Assembly: GCA_031254635.1 (NCBI GenBank)
Contig: JAIRUB010000027.1
Span: 1 to 12,815 of the forward strand
Direction: 5' to 3'
Source of the DNA: Prevotellaceae bacterium
GTDB lineage: Bacteria; Bacteroidota; Bacteroidia; Bacteroidales; UBA932
Length of the DNA stretch: 12,815 bases
Shown here: one piece after another, positions 1 through 7,564 of the stretch
Layout of the letters: each line of letters opens with the position of its first letter
How positions within the stretch are numbered: the stretch's first letter is position 1
Translations under genes and position numbers: made by a program
Notes under the pieces: model-generated
Database searches by the model: none
What the model saw: the letters and a program-made list of their open reading frames with translations, nothing else
Told to the model about the DNA's origin: nothing

Positions 1-19
1 AGCTTTTTTCTTTAAATCT

Positions 20-52
20 TTTGTCCTTTTTAAAATTTATTTCTTACATTTG
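20..52 (+). promoter_or_regulatory. Bacteroidota-type promoter upstream of the peptide/GLPGLI block
   Basis: A TTTG (-33 element) lies at 20-23 and TACATTTG (-7 element, consensus TAnnTTTG) at 45-52, separated by 21 bases, which fits the housekeeping promoter known for Bacteroidota. Transcription would start near 57-60. The -7 box with its flank, TACATTTGCAAAA, is identical to that in front of porE at 9453-9465. The first convincing gene downstream is the small peptide at 619, which would give a leader of about 560 bases unless a second promoter that I could not find lies closer. Confidence 0.7.
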
Positions 53-56
53 CAAA

Positions 57-618
57 ATGTAATTGAAGATTTATTTTTTAGACTCAGGATAAAATTAAAA
101 TAAATGCAATATTGAGTATAAAAATTAAATTACAAGTTTGTTTAGTAATAGCGAAAAGGAATAAAATATATTATGTATTTTGGACGGAAACATAATGTAC
201 GTAAGCTAATGGCATACAAGCACAGCATTATTAGGTTGTTGCTAAACAGCAACCTATCTGCTTGTTGCCAATTTCTAATTTTCGATTATCCATTCTTAAC
301 TCTTAATTTTCAATCACTTACCCAATCATCACCAAGCTACTCATTGCCAACGAGATACAAATGTTTAACCATTTGGCAGTTGGAGAAGAATGACTTTGAG
401 TATTTAGGTTGTTGCTATAGCTTCCTTTGTTAGCACGACCTGAGACACGATGAGTTGATGTAGTCATTCTTAAAGAGAACGTTCAAATAACCCAAACCTT
501 AAAATTGAGTTTTTTGTTTAAGGTGCGGAGGTGTTAGACGAAACATAATACCAAAAAATCTAAAAAGCAGCGGAACGCCGAAAAGCTTTATGAGTAGGCA
601 AACTAAAAAAACACGATT
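57..618 (+). other. Long gene-free leader with repeats and hairpins
   Basis: I see no convincing gene in this stretch. It holds a 14-base direct repeat, TTAGGTTGTTGCTA, at 231-244 and 404-417. The first copy can fold on itself (232-243 with 248-256, a 3-base bulge and an AAAC loop). A perfect 10-bp inverted repeat pairs 386-395 (AAGAATGACT) with 462-471 (AGTCATTCTT). A weaker hairpin is possible at 564-589 (AAAGC/GCTTT around CGG/CCG). Together with the promoter at 20-52 this could be a structured 5' leader or a small RNA for the downstream operon, but it could also be degenerate intergenic DNA. I recognise no known riboswitch or RNA family. Confidence 0.35.
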
Positions 619-822
619 ATGAAAAAGATTAAAATATTCCTTATGACAGCCGTAATGGCACTCAGTTTAACATGTCTTACAGTAGCGTATGCCACAGAGA
701 AACCATGTGTACCTTACTCCATCATCTGTGATGGCGGCTCTTTTCATGGTACTGTATGTGGTGATACAGTAGCGGAAATGATAGGTAAGGTTTGGGATAT
801 AGCAGAGATTTTATGTGATTAA
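619..822 (+). CDS. Small Sec-exported four-cysteine peptide, unknown function
   Basis: This 67-residue product starts with a clear Sec signal peptide: a basic n-region (MKKIK), a hydrophobic core of about 15 residues and an AYA cleavage site after residue 25. The predicted mature peptide has 42 residues and four cysteines (C30, C37, C47, C66), enough for two disulfides after export. It contains glycine pairs and ends acidic (EILCD). No lipobox is evident, since C19 sits inside the hydrophobic core. The ATG is preceded by an A-rich stretch, usual for this phylum. It is followed after 55 bases, including a strong hairpin, by a GLPGLI protein and an outer-membrane barrel gene, all in the same direction. 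I do not recognise the family. It resembles in general style the small Cys-rich secreted peptides of Bacteroidota (such as those annotated NVEALA), but I see no shared motif. It could be a secreted signal, a toxin or a structural peptide; this is inference from context. Confidence 0.7.
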   Translation: MKKIKIFLMTAVMALSLTCLTVAYATEKPCVPYSIICDGGSFHGTVCGDTVAEMIGKVWDIAEILCD

Positions 823-825
823 ACA

Positions 826-860
826 AAGTAATGGGAGGAGGGGTAGCGATCCTCCCACTT
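826..860 (+). promoter_or_regulatory. Intercistronic hairpin between peptide and GLPGLI genes
   Basis: A perfect 8-bp GC-rich stem pairs TGGGAGGA (832-839) with TCCTCCCA (850-857) around a 10-base loop. Three further pairs, AAG (826-828) with CTT (858-860), are possible past a TAA bulge. No T-run follows, so it does not look like a complete intrinsic terminator. Its place directly after a short secreted-peptide gene suggests partial termination or protection of the upstream mRNA end, which would give more peptide than downstream protein. That role is inferred. Confidence 0.6.
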
Positions 861-877
861 ATCAATAAATTTGACTT

Positions 878-1699
878 ATGAAAAAGAATTTTTGTTTGCT
901 GTTTTTACTTTGTGCATTTGGCATAGTGAGAGCGGAGGAGTGGAAAAAAATAGATGTCTCGTCCATGCAGTTTATATATAATTATCAGTTCTATGAAGAA
1001 CATAAGAATCCTTCTTCTGTAAAAAGTTGTGTAATGCTCTTGGAAGTGGGCAAACTTTATTCCAAGTTTTACAGTTCCTCCAGAGCCTACGCTGATTCCT
1101 TAGTTATGTTATACGCCAATGAGCCTCCACAAGTGGCTGCGAATAAAATACTTCCGCAAATAAGCGGTTTGAGAGAACATGGATATTGCAGGCACTACGT
1201 ATTTAAAAATTATCCTTCACAGGGGAGAAACGTATTTTTAGGAAGTGCTTTTGGAGACTTCTATAGAGTAGAAGAAAAATTACAGTTTGACTGGGAAATT
1301 GACAATGGCGCTCAAAAAGTGATTTTAGGGATGAATTACATCAAAGCCACCTGCCGCTACGCAGGCAGAGACTACGAGGCATGGTTTACCCCTGACATTC
1401 CGATTAGTGATGGTCCTTACAAGTTCAGCGGCTTGCCGGGTTTAATTGTGAAACTGCAGGATAGCGACGAGGAGCATATTTTCGAATTACAGGAAGTCAG
1501 AAAGGTAAACAACAAACCCATGTACTTTCCCGCAAAAACCTACACGTCCACCTCTGCACGGGGTTATACCAGAACATTGGAGGCAGCCAAGGCTCCCTTG
1601 ATTGAGCAACTGCAGTCTGCGACATACAGCGACCCTGAGATGCTTACAAGAGCTATAGCGAGAGTGCAAAGACAGAATAATTTTATTGAGCGGTATTAG
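878..1699 (+). CDS. GLPGLI family protein
   Basis: The 273-residue protein has a Sec signal peptide (MKKNFCLLFLLCAFGIVRA, cleavage after about residue 19-20) and is expected in the periplasm or at the outer membrane. The family's naming motif is present exactly, GPYKFSGLPGLIVKL, with GLPGLI at residues 185-190. It is preceded by the typical block with GRDYEAWFTPDIPISDGP and followed by a D-rich beta segment. GLPGLI proteins are confined mostly to Bacteroidota. Their biochemical function is not established, and they often sit beside TonB-receptor-like barrel genes, as here. The downstream barrel gene begins 8 bases after this stop, so the two are almost certainly co-transcribed. The start is the ATG at the signal peptide; there is no obvious Shine-Dalgarno sequence. 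Confidence 0.9.
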   Translation: MKKNFCLLFLLCAFGIVRAEEWKKIDVSSMQFIYNYQFYEEHKNPSSVKSCVMLLEVGKLYSKFYSSSRAYADSLVMLYANEPPQVAANKILPQISGLREHGYCRHYVFKNYPSQGRNVFLGSAFGDFYRVEEKLQFDWEIDNGAQKVILGMNYIKATCRYAGRDYEAWFTPDIPISDGPYKFSGLPGLIVKLQDSDEEHIFELQEVRKVNNKPMYFPAKTYTSTSARGYTRTLEAAKAPLIEQLQSATYSDPEMLTRAIARVQRQNNFIERY

Positions 1700-1706
1700 C
1701 GGCATT

Positions 1707-4322
1707 ATGGCAAAACGTTTATTTGCGTTGGCGCTGTTTTGCTTTGGCAGTTGTTTATTGTTTTCGCAAACGGTACTCTCCGGTAAGTTTTCTTCCTTAG
1801 ACGGCACAGTGCCGGCGGGGGTTAACATTACCATACATCCCAAGTATGATATGAACAGTATTGTTGCCTTTGGTTTTTCGGACAGTAAGGGTAGTTTTCG
1901 CATTACCATGAGTCATGAGCAAGATTCCATCGCCTTGTCTGTAAAATCAATAGGATATACTGATACGCTGTTATTTCTGGCAAATCAAAGTCAAGACCTG
2001 TCCATTTTATTAGATGCAAAAACCTATTCACTTCCGGAGGTAAGGGTAAGGGCAGCCCCCATATACCGGAAAGAAGATACCACCATCTACAGGGTGGACG
2101 CCTTTGCCCGGCAACAGGACTTTTCTATAGGAGACGTAATAAAAAACATGCCGGGCTTTGATGTTTCCGAAACAAGTGCGATTAGCTACCAGGGGTAAGC
2201 CATACAAAAATATTACATTGAGGGGATCGACTTGCTTGGGAACAACTATGCGCTTGCCAATACCAACCTGTCGCACACAGCGGTGAGCGAGGTAGAGGTG
2301 CTGCACCACCACCAACCCATAAAAGCGGTAGAAGAAGTCATAAGCAGTGACAGAACTTCTATAAATATTAAGCTGAGACAGGGTGTAGCCGTAACCGGGC
2401 ACTTACGGACAGGCATCGGCGCTGCTCCCTTATTGTGGAACATAAATTTGACGCCAATGCTGTTTGCGAAAAACCAACAGTTTATAGGCTCGTGGCAATC
2501 CAACAATATTGGCAGCGATGTAAGTGCGCAACACCAAACCATTACTATTAGCGATGGGCGTATAGACGGACTTGTTACCTTGAAACCCGCTTATGTTAGT
2601 ATTCCCAATATATCGGAGCCTGCCATTGCCAAAAACAAGTATTTAGATAATGAATCTAATCTTCTTACCTATAATCATCTTGTTAAACTTGGAGAAACAA
2701 CGCAGCTAAAGTTCAATGGCTCGTATTATCGTGATCATATAAGGCAGGAACGTGCCTTGACAACGGCTTACTATCTGGCTGACTCGGTAATGACAATACA
2801 CGAAACACAGCAAAATTCCTTGCGGCGCAACAGTTTGATTCTTAATTTGAATTTAGAGCAAAACGTAAAAGCCCGTTACCTGAATAATAAACTGAGTTTC
2901 GGACGATTTTGGGATTCCGATAATGCCTTAATACGCAATATTCACGACAACCGGATTGAGGCAAAAACGCCACACACTACCATTGCGAATACCTTTGACG
3001 TCCTGATTCCTGTGAGGAAAAATTTTTTACGAATAGAATCATTGTTACATCTCAATAATTCTCCTCAAGAGCTACTTTTCCTGCCGGCAGTATTTTTTTC
3101 CGGCGATAACACAAGGCAGCAGGCACACAACCGAAATTTTAAAACAACAAACAGTTTAGGCTTTTCGCTGCCCTTAGGGGCCTTTGTACTTAGCTCCTCA
3201 TTGGGGTTTGACTATGAGGCACAGGAACTCAAAACAAAAATCTTGACAAACAATGTTTGGAATGAGGCTGACTCACTAAACAATTTTTTGAAATGGAACC
3301 ATACTAAATTTGAAATTAAAGAAGAACTTCAGTATAAAAGAAGGGGCTTGATTATTACAATAGCTGCCCCATTGGAATATGTTTTACTAAACATTGACGA
3401 CAAGATACACCAAGCCGGAAACGAATTGAACCGATGGTTTTTCAAACCTTCACTTCGTATAAGGCATACTCCTTTTGGAAATCTAACCGGTTATTTTGGC
3501 GCCGACTATTCCCAAGCCTTAGGTAGTGTGAATAATATGCTGCGAGGAAACGTAATTGCCAGCCACAGGCAAATGCGCAGCTCTCAAGCGGAAATAGGCA
3601 TTACCAAGTCAAAACGTTTTCACACTGGACTAAGCTACCGAAACCCCGCAACCGGCTTGTTTATTGAGCTTAGCGGTGGTATATTCTTCGGCTTAAGGAA
3701 TTTAATGACCAACCAACGGATAGACAGTAATGGACTGCTTATAGTCGAAACTATTGAGCGAGAGAACCGGACTAATTCAAGCAATCTTTCATCTGACGCA
3801 AGTTGGTACATACAGCCCCTTAAAACCACCTTAGGTCTGAAAGCCGAATATACGGGAAACTCCATAAAATATATGCTCAATGGGCAGCCGGGAACAAGCA
3901 GCTTGAAACAATATAGCTTAAATCCAAGAGCCTTGTTCAATTTTTCAAAAGTTTTCAGCGCCAACTATCAGTATAATTTTACCCAATCGCGTACAAATAC
4001 AAGTACAAACATTTGGGAGCAAAAACACAAGTGCGATTTATATATTTACCCTCATGCAAATCATTTAGCCGGTGTTGAGATAGAATTATACGATATTCGG
4101 CGAACAGAAAAAAATAACAACCAATCGCTATTTGTCGACATCGTTTACAGCTACAAGCCCTCGAAGTCTCATTTCAGCATAAGGCTTGAATGCAGAAATA
4201 TATTCAATGCCCAAAAACTAACGGAAATACAACAAAGTGATATTGCTCTTTTTCAAACCGAATACTACCTTCGCCCACGCCAATTTATAGTAACCGCAAC
4301 ATTGAGTTTGGGAAGGCGATAA
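1707..4322 (+). pseudogene. TonB-receptor-like outer-membrane barrel interrupted by an in-frame stop
   Basis: One continuous reading frame spans the region except for a single TAA at 2196-2198 (codon 164 of about 871). Start at ATG 1707 gives the signal peptide MAKRLFALALFCFGSCLLFSQ; an in-frame TTG at 1686 overlaps the GLPGLI gene and is less likely. Residues about 22-110 form a carboxypeptidase-regulatory-like beta domain. A plug-like segment follows (IGDVIKNMPGFDV, then YQG-stop-AIQKYYIEGIDLLG), and from about residue 260 a long beta-barrel region with alternating aromatic and polar strands runs to the end. In related plugs the stop position is usually lysine within YQGKPI, so an AAA to TAA change is the simplest explanation. 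No frameshift or other stop is seen. The first downstream ATG in frame (2457) would lack signal and plug, so no functional restart is likely. It may be a fresh pseudogene, a sequencing error, or a stop that is read through. An intact version would be an outer-membrane transporter or channel working with the GLPGLI protein. Confidence 0.8.
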
Positions 4323-4991
4323 CTAACCAATATCTATTGATGGTTTTTTTCGGAAAACAATCTTCGTTTCCTCCCCCTTGTGCAGTCGTCTGATATTTTT
4401 ACGGTGAGTAACCAAAATAATTGCTGCTGCTGCTATACTGAATATTTTTAAGGTCAATGTTTCTTCCACATTCAGCCAATTACCGAACACCACAATTACC
4501 AAGAATGGAAAACAGCAAGCCGCTATTATGGAACTGAGCGAAACATAGTGGGTGATTAATAAGGCCAAGGCAAATAATAGGAAAGTGATAAGCATAGCGC
4601 TGGGATGAATGGCGGTTATTACGCCGGCAATGGTGGCCACTCCCTTACCTCCTTTAAAACTTGCAAATATTGGGAAAATGTGTCCAATCATAGCGGTAAG
4701 CCCCAACACAATTTGAAATCCTACAAAGGGATTGGTTTCCGGTATATAACCGGCTACAAAGACCAACAATACCGCTGCTGCTCCCTTAGTCATATCTAAA
4801 ATAAATACAGGCAAGGCGGCCTTCCAGCCTAAAATACGCAATACATTGGTTGCCCCTGCGTTTTTACTTCCGTGCTTCCGCACATCGGTTTTGTGCAACA
4901 CATTACCCACCCACACGGCATTGGATATGGAGCCTAATAAATAAGCTGTAATAATAAGTCCTGCATGCAGTAAAATTGTTCCAATCATCAT
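4323..4991 (-). CDS. plsY: Glycerol-3-phosphate acyltransferase (acyl-phosphate dependent)
   Basis: PlsY transfers the acyl group from acyl-phosphate to glycerol 3-phosphate, giving lysophosphatidic acid, the first committed step of phospholipid synthesis in the inner membrane. The 222-residue product has the family's hydrophobic layout with about five membrane segments and all three conserved cytosolic motifs: GSISNAVW near the N-terminus, GSKNAGATNVLR, and GHIFPIFASFKGGKGVAT. The C-terminal HRKNIRRLHKGEE block is also typical. I chose ATG 4991, with 4988 equally possible. A longer frame beginning at GTG 5015 would put the start inside the TATCTTTG promoter box and add residues not expected in the family. 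The C-terminal tail (KIVFRKKPSIDIG) is a normal length. The stop codon directly abuts that of the convergent barrel gene. Confidence 0.95.
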   Translation of the reverse strand: MMIGTILLHAGLIITAYLLGSISNAVWVGNVLHKTDVRKHGSKNAGATNVLRILGWKAALPVFILDMTKGAAAVLLVFVAGYIPETNPFVGFQIVLGLTAMIGHIFPIFASFKGGKGVATIAGVITAIHPSAMLITFLLFALALLITHYVSLSSIIAACCFPFLVIVVFGNWLNVEETLTLKIFSIAAAAIILVTHRKNIRRLHKGEETKIVFRKKPSIDIG

Positions 4992-5014
4992 CGTTCTTTT
5001 TAAGTATAGCGGCA

Positions 5015-5022
5015 CAAAGATA
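5015..5022 (-). promoter_or_regulatory. -7 box of the plsY promoter
   Basis: On the minus strand this reads TATCTTTG, a full match to TAnnTTTG. Transcription would begin near 5009-5010, leaving a leader of about 18 bases before ATG 4991. No clear TTTG -33 element lies at the expected place around 5043-5047, so the call rests on the -7 box and position. Confidence 0.5.
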
Positions 5023-5034
5023 GTAATTTTATTT

Positions 5035-5042
5035 TACCTTTG
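5035..5042 (+). promoter_or_regulatory. -7 box of the mutS2 promoter
   Basis: TACCTTTG matches TAnnTTTG and ends 5 bases before the mutS2 ATG at 5048. Transcription from it would begin at or beside the start codon, giving a leaderless or nearly leaderless mRNA. A good TTTG -33 element is missing; its expected place overlaps the minus-strand -7 box of plsY. Confidence 0.5.
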
Positions 5043-5047
5043 TAATT

Positions 5048-7534
5048 ATGATTTATCCTTCTAATTTTGAGCAGAAAATAGGTTTTGACCGCATTCGTGA
5101 ACGAACGGCTAGCTTGTGTACCACCACTTTAGGGTGCGAAAAGGCACATTCGGCGGCTTTCCTTACCGATATCAAGGAATTGGAAGCCTTATTATCGCAA
5201 ACGCAGGAAATGCGTACTATTCTGTTGATTGAAGAAAATTTTCCTGATACAAATTATGTCGATGCTTCCGAATTTTTGAAAAAATTACATATAGAAGGAA
5301 GTTATATCGAAGTACATGAGTTAGTTATATTGAAAACAGCCTTGGATACGGCTGCTGCTATCGTAACTTTCTTTAAACATTGTGAGGAAGAAATCTACCC
5401 TTATTTGAAGGCTTTGACTTCCCAAATTGTGATTTATCAAGCTATTTTTCAGCGTATTGACATACTCCTCAATAAACATGGGATGGTGCGCGACAATGCT
5501 TCGCCGGAATTACAGCAGTTACGCCGTGCAATTCACGAAAAACAAACGCAGGTAACCCGCCGGATGATGGCTATCCTCAAATCTGCACAAACTGAGGGAT
5601 TTGTAGATGTCGAAGCGAATGTTGCCATTCGCGAAGGCCGTTCGGTAATTCCGGTGTCTGCAGTAAACAAGCGGAAAATCAAAGGCTTAGTTTACGATGA
5701 ATCGGCTACCGGAAAAACCGTGTTCATTGAGCCGATGGAAGTCGTAGAAATGAACAATGAGATTAGAGAACTACAATATGCCGAGCAACGCGAAATTATC
5801 AGGCTCCTTAAGGCTTTTACCGATTTTCTTCGCCCTTATTTAGAAGAAATAAAAGCTACAGCCGACTTTTTGGGCGAGATGGACTTTATCCGTGCTAAGG
5901 CCCGATTGGCGGCCTCCATAATGGCCACCAAGCCGGTGCTTCGTTCAGGCACTTTTATTGCCTTACTTGAGGCGCGTCATCCTTTGTTGGAGCAGGCCTT
6001 GAAAAAAGAAGGTAAGCCCATAGTGCCACTAAGCCTTCGTTTAGATACCGAAAAGCATATTTTGCTGATTTCTGGCCCTAATGCCGGAGGAAAATCGGTG
6101 TGTTTGAAAACTGTCGGCCTTCTGCAATATATGTTCCAGTGTGGATTCTTGATTCCCGCTTCCGGCGATTCGGAGTTGGGTATCTTCCAAAATATTTTTA
6201 TAGATATAGGCGATGAACAATCTTTGGAAAACGACTTGAGTACCTACAGTTCGCATTTGCTCAACATGAAGCATTTTTTGCGCAGCGCTACAGCCGACAC
6301 TTTGGCGCTTATCGACGAATTTGGCGCAGGCACTGAACCTGCGGCCGGAGGCGCCATTGCTGAAGCTGTACTCACGCAATTGGCCGCACGCCGCACCTTT
6401 GGCGTAATTACAACGCACTATACCAATCTAAAATATTATGCCACCACAGCGCCGGGCATCATCAATGGCGCCATGCTTTTCGATGTACAACAAATACAGC
6501 CGCTTTTTCGCTTAGAAACAGGTACGCCCGGAAGTTCCTTTGCTTTTGAACTGGCGCGTAAAATCGGCCTTCCTGAAGAAGTTGTGAAATTAGCGGAGGC
6601 CATAGCTGGCGATCAGTATGTAAATATTGAACGCAACCTGCGCGAAATTGCCCGCAATAAACGGTATTGGGAAGAAAAGCGCAGCAGAATTAAGCAAACC
6701 GACAAGCATCTCGAAGATATTACCAACAAATACCAAGGCGAGTTGACGGAAATCCAAAGCCTGCGCAAAAGCATTATCAAGGAAGCCAAGGAGGAAGCCA
6801 AGTGCCTGCTCGATGAGGCTAATAAGCGCATTGAACGTACTATTTTTGAAATCAAGGAAGCACAGGCCGAAAAGGAACGTACAAAAAGCGCCAGAGCGCA
6901 GGTAGAAGCAATGAAAAAGTCGTTACAAGATGAGAATCAAGCTGCGATAGACAAAAAAATTATTCATAAAATCGAACAGTTGAAACAACGTCAGGAGCGC
7001 CGAGCCCAACGCCAACCTAAGCAAGCAAATTCTGTGGTTAAACAGCCCTCTGAAGTGGAAAACCCTCCCTTAGCCGTGGGCGATAAGGTACGGATGAAAG
7101 GACAGGATGTGGTAGGAGAGATTCTTTTGATGAGTGCAAAAAAAATAAACGTAGCCTTCGGAAGCATTATCACCAGCGTTTCGCCCGACAAGTTGGAACG
7201 CATATCGGCCAATGAGTTTCGTAAGGCGACACACAGTACGCCAACAGTGTATACTGCTGCTTCGGTGAACCTTTCGGAACGCAAACTGCACTTCAAACCT
7301 ACTATTGACGTGCGGGGACAGCGGGTGGAAGAAGCTATTAATAACATCAACTATTTTATTGACGAAGCGATAATGGTAGGTTGCAGCGAAGTAAAAATCC
7401 TGCACGGCAAAGGCACCGGAACCTTGAAAGAAGAACTGCGAAAAATCTTACGCACTATCGGAGGCATTAAATCCATCGCCGACGAACATGTAGAAATGGG
7501 CGGTGCCGGCATCACCGTTGTAATATTTGAATGA
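5048..7534 (+). CDS. mutS2: Endonuclease MutS2 / ribosome-associated MutS2 ATPase
   Basis: The 828-residue protein has the full MutS2 plan and no mismatch-recognition domain I. The N-terminal MIYPSNFEQKIGFDRIR block is typical. The ATPase has Walker A GPNAGGKS at residues 343-350, Walker B LALIDEFGAGTEP at 419-431 with D423-E424, and a TTHYTNLKYYA block. A long charged coiled coil follows (about 515-650), then a small beta domain (about 673-720, PPLAVGDKVRMKG). The C-terminal Smr nuclease-like domain has IDVRG at 753-757 and HGKGTG at 786-791. In the family MutS2 is a dimeric clamp ATPase. In Bacillus it acts on collided ribosomes; in Helicobacter and Thermus it is reported to suppress recombination. 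The Smr motif is DVRG rather than the DxR(G) variants such as DLRG, which is a minor difference. mqnD begins 30 bases downstream, so the two are probably co-transcribed. Confidence 0.97.
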   Translation: MIYPSNFEQKIGFDRIRERTASLCTTTLGCEKAHSAAFLTDIKELEALLSQTQEMRTILLIEENFPDTNYVDASEFLKKLHIEGSYIEVHELVILKTALDTAAAIVTFFKHCEEEIYPYLKALTSQIVIYQAIFQRIDILLNKHGMVRDNASPELQQLRRAIHEKQTQVTRRMMAILKSAQTEGFVDVEANVAIREGRSVIPVSAVNKRKIKGLVYDESATGKTVFIEPMEVVEMNNEIRELQYAEQREIIRLLKAFTDFLRPYLEEIKATADFLGEMDFIRAKARLAASIMATKPVLRSGTFIALLEARHPLLEQALKKEGKPIVPLSLRLDTEKHILLISGPNAGGKSVCLKTVGLLQYMFQCGFLIPASGDSELGIFQNIFIDIGDEQSLENDLSTYSSHLLNMKHFLRSATADTLALIDEFGAGTEPAAGGAIAEAVLTQLAARRTFGVITTHYTNLKYYATTAPGIINGAMLFDVQQIQPLFRLETGTPGSSFAFELARKIGLPEEVVKLAEAIAGDQYVNIERNLREIARNKRYWEEKRSRIKQTDKHLEDITNKYQGELTEIQSLRKSIIKEAKEEAKCLLDEANKRIERTIFEIKEAQAEKERTKSARAQVEAMKKSLQDENQAAIDKKIIHKIEQLKQRQERRAQRQPKQANSVVKQPSEVENPPLAVGDKVRMKGQDVVGEILLMSAKKINVAFGSIITSVSPDKLERISANEFRKATHSTPTVYTAASVNLSERKLHFKPTIDVRGQRVEEAINNINYFIDEAIMVGCSEVKILHGKGTGTLKEELRKILRTIGGIKSIADEHVEMGGAGITVVIFE

Positions 7535-7564
7535 TTTAAAATTTAATTCGTAATTGTAAAAATA

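Noticed and set aside
173..433. 86-codon open frame in the leader region
   Set aside because: No family resemblance, odd composition with low-complexity AT-rich repeats in the DNA, and it contains both copies of the 14-base direct repeat and part of an inverted repeat, so it looks like non-coding sequence.
500..600. Riboswitch-like folds just before the peptide gene
   Set aside because: Only a weak 5+3 bp hairpin can be drawn and no conserved riboswitch core is recognisable.
736..741. Double-glycine leader cleavage in the small peptide (GG at residues 39-40)
   Set aside because: The N-terminus is a plain Sec signal peptide and does not have the usual acidic/hydrophobic pattern of double-glycine leaders; no peptidase-type ABC exporter is nearby.
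2196..2198. Recoded TAA or alternative genetic code
   Set aside because: TAA ends several intact genes here (619-822, 9476-11458), so it is a normal stop; no recoding structure is visible after it.
2232..4322. Barrel segment as an independent gene starting at TTG 2232
   Set aside because: It would lack a signal peptide and half the plug; the frame is open from 2199 and continuous in sense with the upstream part, so it is the rest of one interrupted gene.
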